Shown piece after piece: positions 55,840 through 64,000 of a stretch of DNA of 64,000 nt. The notes under the pieces were generated by a model, which ran no database searches, was not told the DNA's origin, and saw only the letters and a list, made by a program, of their open reading frames with translations. The DNA comes from Helopsaltes ochotensis (taxonomy: Eukaryota; Chordata; Aves; Passeriformes; Locustellidae), in NCBI GenBank assembly GCA_013400155.1, contig VXBM01000891.1:158387-222386 (forward strand), given 5' to 3'. Position 1 is the first letter of the stretch, and every line of letters starts with the position of its first letter. Both the position numbers and the translations under genes were made by a program.

Positions 55840-58800
55840 GTACGCGCCGAGGGCAGGCCCGGCCCGGCTTGGTGCCTTTCCGTGTCGTCTGGGAAAGGGC
55901 CGCGGTGGTGGCAGCCGGGCTTGTCGGGGTGGGACACGGCTTGCTCAGGGAGCTGCACAAGCCACGCTGGAATTGTTGTGGGGACTTGCCCAGGGAAGAG
56001 ACGGCGGCAGGTTTGGAAGGTGTTGCTTGAAAACCCAGGCCGGCTCCACGTGGGATCCAGTGTCACAGGTTTGGGGCTGAATTGCCGCTGCTGTGTTTCT
56101 TGCTCTGTGGCCACCGAGTGTGCTGGGTGTCTGCCGCCACTGGTCCTATGAACCGTGTGCCTTGGGACTCACATTCCCTGGAAGATCAGCAGCAGTTTGG
56201 GTAAATACTTCACCTTGGGGACATTGTGTTACTAGACACAATGGCTTTCCAGGAGCAAGGATGGGATGGTGTGATGTGCCAGACCCCTGCGTGGGATGAC
56301 TTGATGACCTTACAATGACTGATCACAGGGGTGTTATCATCAGTAGCCATGTGCCATTGATAAGCTGGAGAATAATGGTTTGATTTTACACACTAGCAGA
56401 ATAATATTTTCATCTACTAATGTGTGCAAATTACTCTGTTAAATACCTTCCATGTTGCTGTACGAGGAATTGAAGGGCGATCATAAGAAATGCTGTGTGG
56501 CACCTACTTGTATTGACTAATCAATAGGGAAATTTGTATCCACTTGTAGCTTTAAACTGAATTTTTACAGGTAGGAGAACATTATCTTCGGTCAGGATTA
56601 CCCCTTATTTGTAGCATCAGTTTGCAATAATTCCAGTTTATCGTTCTGAGATGCTGCCAGGGACCCTTGTCCACCCCACACGGCTCCCTCACCACCTGAA
56701 ATCTCCCCACCCCAGCATGACACAAGCATTCTTGGGTTGGAGGTGATGACGAGTGGCTCTGTGCTGTCTCACATGGTGCAGAGTCAGGACACCCAGGGGT
56801 TTGAATTGCTGTGGTCACCCTCACTGCAGTGTTAATTGGCTGCAATGCATTAACTGCACCGCAACCGGGTCCAACTTTCAGACCCCAGTGTTTGATTTTA
56901 AAATGCCTTTTCCACTTAGATTTTGCTAACAGTAGCTCAGGAATGGAAAGCTCTCAGGAGGAGGTTTAATATGACCTTTCATCCAGGAGGATATTTTGGT
57001 GGAATTGAATAGGATGAGTCATTCCAGATCCAGGTATTTTGGGCTGAACTCATGCCAGGAGTGTCAACGTCAGTGTTGGATCTGCTGAGCTGCTGGACTT
57101 GGCACTGGAACATCAGTAGTATTTTTTAGTTTTTATTTTTCCCTATTTCCTTGCTAGGAGAAGTGTGGCAGTGGAACAGTAAAGGAAAAAAAAACCCAAT
57201 ATTTGGTTAACACTGGCTTTCCTGTCATAGGTTATGAAAGCAGCAGAAGGATCTGCTTTAGATCCTTTAGATGGAGAACTTTTAACCAGGCAAAAATAAT
57301 GGCCTTGAGCTCATCTTGCTCTCCCTCAGTCTCACCACAGACGGTTTTGTTGGAGTTTCTTCGATGCTTTCTGTGTAGCTTTTGCAGGAAAGGATTCCTG
57401 CCCTGGATTACACGTGGTGGTCTGTCCAGTGAGCTGAGTTTAACCATCCTTCCAGGGCTGCCAGGTTTCCCTGGGATGCTTTGGAAGCGTTAATGAGCAC
57501 CGTTCCAGTAGATTTTCTTTTCAGTACACTGAATCTTTTTTTCTGGCACAGTGTGTTTGCTGTATCATAGTTTCCCTGAAGGATCTTGCTTTCAGTCCTT
57601 TCTAAGCTATAAACACAACCTTTGAAAATACCAATTAACTTTCCAAGAAAAAAAGTATATAGCAGGTAACCTGGAGAGCTGCAGTTGTATGGTTTCTTGA
57701 GTAGCTGTGGAAGAAAATGTTTCTATTTCTGCTACTTTAGCTCATGCATGAGTAGAGATGCAATCCTCCGTGTGCCCCTAAGGAAGAGATCTTTCTTTGA
57801 AAACATTAAAACCTATTATTGTACGTCAGCCTCAGCTCAGATGCTCTGGCATCTGTAACTAGAATCATTTAATTAAGTTTTTTAATCAGGTGAGGGATTT
57901 TTTGCACACAGAAGAAAGATTTTAATCTATTTTGCTGCAAAACATCCTCACTGGAGCACTTTCTTTTCTATTTACATTGGACCAATTCTTCCTTCTTTTT
58001 TTTTTCCTGTTTTTTTTCTTCAATTTATTTTCTTTAAATCTGTTTGTTGGAATTGCCTGAGACACTTACAAGGCATGTGCCTAATTTTGTGTTGCATGTT
58101 CATGCAGCCAATATTAAGAAACACCTTGAGCTTTCTACAGTCCCTGCAAGCAATACTATCTGTGTGAGCATTTATTGTGAATAAAACTAGTTTGGGTAAC
58201 AAGCTGAGGAATTTCTTACATCTGTATTTGGTAGCAAAATTAACTCGTTTTTTTCACAGAGCCTGGATTGAAACCAGGACTGTCTCAGATCTGCAGGGCT
58301 GGATAATGATTGAAAATGAAGCAAGTTCAAGTTCAGTAGGGTCTGTTGAACAATCTCTGATTGCAGTGGGGAGCAACCCAGTATATGGTCTCTCTCATGC
58401 CTAGCTGCTAATAAAAAACCCCAGAACCATTCCTGTGTATTTATCTTACGTTTTCATGAAAACCTCAGTTGGGTGGTGTGCAAAACCATGTACACAAGAT
58501 TCTGAAAACACATTTCTTTGGAAATGTCTTTAGAGCCACTCTTCTGGAGCCAGCCTGGCACACCTGGGGCTGCTCAGCTGCACAAGAGAAGGCTCCAGGG
58601 AGAGCTGCCAGCCCTGCCAGGGCCTGAAGGGGCTCCAGGAGAGCTGCAGAGGGGCTGGGGACAAGGCAGGCAGGGACAGCCCCCAGGGAATGGCTTCCCA
58701 GTGCCAGAGGGCAGGGCCAGCTGGGATCTGGGGCAGGAATTGCTGGCTGGGAGGGTGGGCAGGCCCTGGCCCAGGGTGCCCAGAGCAGCTGGGGCTGCCC

Positions 58801-59951
58801 TGGATCCCTGGCAGTGTCCAGGGCCAGGCTGGACAGGACTTGGAGCAGCCTGGGACAGTGGAAGGTGTCCCTGCCCATGGCAGGGGGTGGAATGAGATGG
58901 GCTGTAATATCCCTTCCAGCTCAAATCATTCTAGGATTCTATGAAATGCCTTTGGTCATGCAGAAATTTTAATTTCCTAAAATGATACGAATGCTGAATT
59001 TTGATGTTCATTAATAATTCATTACTAGAGAGCAAAGGAAAAAAATGTTAATATGCCTCATTTACTTGTTTTTCCATTTGAGACGTGTCTTTATCTTGCT
59101 TCAGTGCACTGAGATGCAGTGAGAGGGGGTGCTTTGGGAGGTCACCTTAAGAGGGGCCAGAAGGATGATCAGAGCAAACTTTAAAAACCAGAATGCATGT
59201 TGATTTTCAAAATGCAAGATTGTCCACTCAAAGTCAGCACAGCTTATGTAGTAGGCTCTTAATGAAGCTCTAGGTCTTTGGCCTGGGGATGTCTAATAAT
59301 GATGATGTTTTATTAGTCACAATGTAGTGCCCATTGACTTTGATTTGAAGCCCAAAACTCAGCTAAGTCTGCTGAATTTTCAGTTCTCAAAACTGGGGAG
59401 CAAATCACTGCTAAGTTCTTAAAAAGTGAAAACCTGAGCAAATGAAAGGATGACTGAGCTGGCACGTGACCTAAAACTGGAGGTTTGGGAGCTCCTTGTG
59501 CTTGAGGCTGCGGTTGTGCATTGTCACTCCAGGTTTCTGCAGGCACGGGATTCAGGAATAGAAGGATAAACCGCCAAAGGAATACTGGAAACCCCCCAAA
59601 ATTGCAAACCAATCACATTAAGCAATACCATTTGTAAGCTGTAGTAGAAGTGTAGTATTTTGGTTTGGTTGCCAGTGCTACCAAGAGTTGTTTGCCTTTG
59701 CTCTGAGTGGTATCAGCGTAATACCGATTTGACAAATGCTTCTGTAATCGTTGCCAAAATATTACTGAGCTTTTGCCACTGTTTAGAAATAGCTTTTAGC
59801 TTTGTGAGCTTCAGTAGCATATGCATGGAAAGGTTTGCTGTTGGGAGTCTCTGACCCCACCATACTTGAGGATTTGAGCGGTTGCTTCTGTAGTGCATGT
59901 GTTGATGTCACTTGTGCTCTTGTTTTCTTCATTTTGGGATGCTGGCTGCAG
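55840..59951 (+). other. Intron 17
   Basis: 4112 bp. One CR1 (58550-58945). The first 250 bases remain GC-rich, continuous with the exon. Nothing else is recognisable in 56100-58540 or 58950-59950. Confidence 0.82.
58550..58945 (+). mobile_element. CR1 LINE 3' region, sense, longest GC-rich copy
   Basis: Reads GGGGCTGCTCAGCTGCACAA, CAGCCCTGCCAGGGCCTGAA, GAGCTGCAGAGGGGCTGGGG, CAGGAATTGCTGGCTGGGAG, CTTGGAGCAGCCTGGGACAG and the tail CATTCTAGGATTCTATGAAA. It is the longest uninterrupted GC-rich copy in the window and can serve as its local reference. Confidence 0.92.
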
Positions 59952-60191
59952 AACAAGGAGAACAAGCTTCTGAACGAGCAGCTGTCCATGCTGACATCAG
60001 CCCACTCCTCCGAGGTGGAGAAGCTGAAGAAGGAGCTGCAGCAGTTCCAGCAGAGCCAGCGGGGTGATGGCAACCAGCTCCTCAGCCTGCAGGAGGAGAT
60101 GGAGCGGCTGCGGATGGAGCTGGAGAGAGCTCACGGGGAGAGGGAGGTCATGGAGGACAGCCACGGCAAGGAGAGGGACCTGCTGAGGAAG
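59952..60191 (+). CDS. MYO5B: MYO5B window exon 18: coiled coil
   Basis: 240 nt, residues 785-864, phase 0 at both ends. Reads NKENKLLNEQLSMLTSAHSS, EVEKLKKELQQFQQSQRGDG, NQLLSLQEEMERLRMELERA and ends KERDLLRK. Heptads rich in Leu, Glu and Lys indicate a dimerising coiled coil. LSVTTSTYTMEVERLKKEL at the matching place in human Vb supports orthology. The next codons (Arg-Val-Ala-Asp-Leu-Glu in human) are not in the window. Acceptor tggctgcag, donor aag/gtacgt. Confidence 0.96.
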
Positions 60192-63100
60192 GTACGTCCG
60201 TCTGTCTGCCTCAGGTTGTCTCCTGCGGCTGGCCATGCTGGTGAAAGCTCGCTCTTCACGACTCTGAAGGGGTTGTGTGTTCTTGGGTTATTATTTCTGT
60301 CGCTGAATGCCCCTGGGATTTACCTTTAGCCAGCTCATGGGGCAGCAAGGACAAGTGGACATCCCTGCAGGAGCAGTGGCTGCCTTGTGTCAGGGCACCC
60401 TGCCCTGATGCCTTTTGTGCTGCTGACCACAAGGAAACGCCCCAAACCCTAATGCATTTGGAAATCAGGGTGCCTAATAACCATGAATATCATGGCATCA
60501 CAGAGTTGTAAAGGTTGAAAAAGACATGTAAAATCACCAAGTCCAACCATCAGCCCAGCATCGTGGTGTTTAGCACTAAACCATGTCCTCAAGTGGGTTT
60601 TGAGGGCTGGTGACTCCTCAGGGCAGTGTCTGAGCAGTCTGATCAATGCTTTACAAGCCCTTCAGTGAGAAAAGTTTCCCTAATATCCGATCTAAACCTG
60701 CCCTGGCACAACTTGGAGCTGCTTTTCTTATCCTAAGATTCATGTGTATGCCAGAGCTTCCTGGTGTATAGTGAAGTGATTCCTCATGGTGTGTAATGCA
60801 GATTTACTGGATAGGGCTGTCACAGATGCTGCAGATATTAGGAAGATGTAAATATTCCTCATCCCAGCCCAGGATGGGACACAAGGCTCAGTTTCTGACG
60901 TGGCTGGTGTTGTAGGTATGTGCAGAGTGTGACCTGTGTCTGGACCAACCTCCCTCCCTGAGGGAGGCACTACTCCAGCACCAGCTGCTGGTTGTTACAG
61001 GGTTTGGAGCTGGGATATACACAAAACAGATTTATTTTTTTCTTCCTCCTTCATGCATACCCACAGAATATCCTGGTTTGGTAGGGAACCACAGGGACAA
61101 TCAAGTGCAGCTCCTGTGATTTATCCCTTGCGGTGGAAGCGGTCCGACGCTGCCACCATTGTACAAGAAGGCATGCTAGTGGGAGAGAGAGACGTCAGAG
61201 TGTAGAGTTTGCTTTACAAATAGCAAAGATGGACCTTTTGCCCTGAATTTCTTTACTGATCAGATTAATTCTGAGTAACACCCGTTCTCTTAACCTGAGG
61301 CACTGGGATGAGAGTTCAGTTTCCTTCTGCAAATGCTTGTGGCTGCTCAAGTTAAATCCATGATATCTCTTCTGCACCAGAAATAGAATTGAATCTTTGA
61401 TCCTGCTATTGGAAAGAATTTAGGGCTTTTCTAGTCAATAAATTGCAAAGAAAAAGCTGTTTTGCAGCGGTTACTCTACAACAATATTTGGTGTGTGACA
61501 ACCTGAAGATGAGTCACTTTTGGAAATTAAAAAAAAAATAAAAGAGCTTGAAATTAGCTCTGTTATTATTACAGAATATTCTTAGGAGACTCTTCTAGTG
61601 CACTTCACACAGCACCATTGCTGTGGCCAGCCGCCCCTCGAGGCTGAGCCCTCAGGTGGTGGGTTTGGCTGAGAAGCTGTGGTGAAGGAGTGTGGTCAGG
61701 GTGATTTACCCTGAACCTCTGGCACGACTGAAATGCACTTTTGGGCATGCTTCTCAAAGAGGTGAACAGTCTGTACACTTGCTGTCCCTGGCCAGACCGA
61801 GACACCTGCCAGGTGATCACTTACTCCACTCCTTGTACCTGTGGTGCACCCACACAGGGACATGTGAAACCACTGACTTTCTTTTAAAATTACAAGGGTT
61901 TTTTTTTGGCACAGGGCTCTGTTCATTATCTGGGTGCAACACAGGCTTTTAAGGCCTGAAAGGATGCTTGATTTTAAAGGTGAAACAGCTGGGGATAAAC
62001 TGTGTCTCTTTGTTCTTGATTGCAAATCCCCTTCGAGCACTTGGATGGAAGGGTGGCTTAATCACTGAAGAAATGCTTTTAAAAAGCATGAAAACAAAGC
62101 AGAAGCTTTCCCTGGTTGTAAAAGTGCCTACAGCAGAGCAAATGCTGTGCATTTCACCATGAAAATAGACGGTTTAATTATAAAACATTTCTAATGAGCA
62201 GCTCAGGCTCCCATTTCTGGCATTAGCTTTCCATTGCTCCTTCTATTCCTCGCAAGTGGGAAGATGGAGAGGACCTGTTTTCTTCCTGAAAATACTGATT
62301 TAGCTGGAACAGTTCCCAAGAAAAATTCTGGGAAGAGATTTTTTTGAGTTGTTCTAATATCTGCTAGAAGCTGGGAAGCATCATGAAACTAAATTCGGGT
62401 GAGAAACAGTTTTCACCTTCAATATCAAGATGACACCATGGACATGGTTGTAGTGGGACAGATTCCCAAAGACATTTCACTTCCGAGTGAGACTGAGATG
62501 AGCATTTAATTTTTCTGCAGCTCCCACAAATCCATGTCAGTTATGATTTAATTACTGGAAAAAAAGTCCTTTTAATCTCTTTGTCATAGCTATTCTCTCC
62601 AAGTCCTTAATTTTAGAATAGCTCTTCATATTTAATTTCGTGATAAAGTTTGAAACGTCTGGGTAAGCACCAACAGCTCTTTCTAGAGCTTTTGGTGGCA
62701 CCTAATCATCTCTTTTGGTGAGCTAGAATCATTCACAGCCTGGCCAGGAATTTCATTGGGCAAGTGCCAAATGCCATCATCCTTTCCTTGCAAGACTGGG
62801 GGAGGACGGGAGGCAGATCTCATGAGCAGGTTGTTCCAGGGTACCACCTAGACAAGAGCTGCAGCCATCACCAGTGCTCCCTGCTCAGCAGCTTCCACAG
62901 AAATCTTCCCAAGCTGGTGCTGTTGCGTTTGAAGCACCTCCAAAGATCTGTTTCCTGTGGAAAGATAAGCAGGAGGTACAAAAGTTGTCTGTGTAGGTAT
63001 CAGGGATGGAGTTGGTGCTGCTTGGCCATGGTCTGACCTGCTCTCTCTGCCTCTCCCCGTGTGTAGGGCACCATTCATGTTCCCACTGGCTTGGTTACAC

Positions 63101-64000
63101 ACAGGTTTGGAACTCTGAGCTTGTTCCTGTTTCATGTAGAAACAGGAATGCAGAAAAAAAAATTCAGTGGCTCAAGAGAACGTCTTAAAAATACCTGTAC
63201 CCAACCTGGATTAGAAATTTTTAAATCTGGGAATAATTGTTGTGGATTCTGTTAAGTCTTTCTCTTCCAAATATCCTCTCAGCACAGTTGAGAATACTCA
63301 AGATTTTTGCCCAGTTTTGTTTTCCAATCATCATAGCTTTGGGCAGAGAATTCCTTATCAGCAGCACCCAATAAAAAACATAAATAAAATAATCCCACTG
63401 CCCTAATCTTTTCCTGATGAGACAAACAAGTAGAGTTCCTTGCTGTCCCATTGCAGCTCAGGTTTTCCTTCCATTTTGTCACTCCCATATCTCTTCTTCA
63501 ATTTTTAAAGAATTCTTCGTACCTTGAAGACCCTAGTGCTGATCTAGTGGCAGATGTGATTTATGGTGAAGGAGTGCAGTTGGTTTTGGTACAGAATATT
63601 AAAATCTTGGCTCAGTTCACGGCATTTAAAACACCAGTAGCTCTGTATGCTTAAATTGTGGGGTGTTTCACTTTCTAGTTGCACATCCAGACTCCAGCCT
63701 TCTAAGAGAGGTGCAGACAGATGTAATGCAGGCAGCTGGAATAAATTAACAGAGAGAGTAACGAGTGGGGAGGATTTTCAGCTTGTGCATGGAACAGGAC
63801 TAATTCAGTTGTGACTTACAAGAAAATATTCGCTGTGTTTTTGTCCTCATCATTAGTATGTATCTGGCATAGCCAGTGTTTGATAAAATGCCTTAATTTG
63901 AACATGCTTGTGTGGAAGACTGAAACTGTGCTAGGAATGCATGCCAGCTGGGCTGACTATAAATTTAATCTAGTGGTGACAGCAAAATTATTACTCTTGG
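60192..64000 (+). other. Intron 18, 5' part (continues beyond the window)
   Basis: At least 3.8 kb. Holds a CR1 at 60490-60733. No next coiled-coil exon is visible. Open frames near 61000-63650 do not resemble myosin V or any other family I know. Confidence 0.82.
60490..60733 (-). mobile_element. CR1 LINE fragment, antisense (older type)
   Basis: Reads catggcatcacagagttgta, then AAGTCCAACCATCAGCCCAG, AGCACTAAACCATGTCCTCA, CCTAATATCCGATCTAAACC and CTGGCACAACTTGGAGCTGC. It belongs to the same older subfamily as the outer element at 3603-4170 and shows what the uninterrupted form looks like. Confidence 0.87.

Larger units (their letters stand above)
1..64000 (+). other. MYO5B: MYO5B (myosin Vb) gene, internal part, both ends outside the window
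   Basis: Eighteen exons on the + strand join into 864 uninterrupted codons: 1227-1383, 3340-3483, 4870-4951, 8486-8593, 10618-10727, 12994-13259, 18102-18183, 19740-19880, 26801-26923, 28721-28804, 34197-34346, 34936-35033, 40471-40557, 48956-49067, 50559-50770, 52740-52896, 55600-55839, 59952-60191. Myosin Vb is a two-headed, actin-based motor that walks to the plus end and carries recycling endosomes, with RAB11 and RAB8 as partners of its tail; in epithelia it supports apical membrane delivery. Seen here: P-loop, switches I and II, loop 2, SH helix, converter, six IQ motifs and the start of the coiled coil. The tail is not in the window. Residue numbers in the exon entries count from the Asp that follows the P-loop exon's split Arg; add about 152 for human numbering. 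Vb is preferred over Va because exon 9 carries the Vb-type HFQKPRMSN stretch and exon 11 the Vb-type ISVRSARP stretch. Confidence 0.96.

Noticed and set aside
63451..63654. Possible next MYO5B exon near the window end
   Set aside because: The translation does not resemble the expected coiled-coil continuation (Arg-Val-Ala-Asp-Leu-Glu) and has no heptad pattern.
1..64000. CRISPR array, operon, prophage or other prokaryote-type system
   Set aside because: Intron-exon structure and bird-type LINEs show an animal nuclear genome. No spaced direct-repeat array was seen; short tandem repeats lack spacers.

Overview
This window is animal nuclear DNA, most likely from a bird and probably a songbird. 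It holds the middle of one gene, myosin Vb (MYO5B), on the + strand. Eighteen exons between 1227 and 60191 join in a continuous reading frame: one base that completes a split Arg codon, then 864 codons with no stop. Every intron is GT..AG. The encoded part runs from just before the ATP-binding P-loop, through switch I, switch II, loop 2, the SH helix and converter, across all six IQ motifs (spaced 23, 25, 23, 25, 23 residues), into the first coiled coil. The 5' exons (N-terminal motor) and 3' exons (rest of the coiled coil and the globular cargo tail) lie outside. From remembered human numbering the exons are about 5 to 22 of roughly 40. Paralogue choice (Vb, not Va or Vc) rests on residues in window exons 9, 11 and 14 to 18.

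The organism call rests on the repeats. At least seventeen CR1 LINE fragments lie in the introns, in both orientations, many ending in the bird-type CR1 3' tail. Several share nearly identical GC-rich bodies, which suggests a recently active subfamily. A solo LTR at 12235-12910 looks like an LTR I remember from songbird genomes. If synteny with chicken holds, the locus would be Z-linked; that is inference.

Layout: 1-13.3 kb, exons 1-6 (nucleotide-binding half of the motor), with a nested CR1 pair in intron 2 and the LTR ending 83 bp before exon 6. 13.3-35 kb, exons 7-12 (switch II, relay, actin-binding surface, loop 2), with a CpG-rich island in intron 8, a 0.5-kb T/G-only tract before exon 9 and an antisense LTR after it. 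35-49 kb, exons 13-14 (SH helix, converter start) in long introns, with a 648-base assembly gap. 49-60.2 kb, exons 15-18 (converter end, lever arm, coiled coil). 60.2-64 kb, intron only.

No second gene, RNA gene, CRISPR array or bacterial-type system was found. The most interesting material is non-coding: mobile elements crowded against splice sites, strand-asymmetric tracts, a 180-bp direct repeat I cannot name that is present in two introns, and a CpG-rich intronic spot with CRE-like and GC-box sequences.
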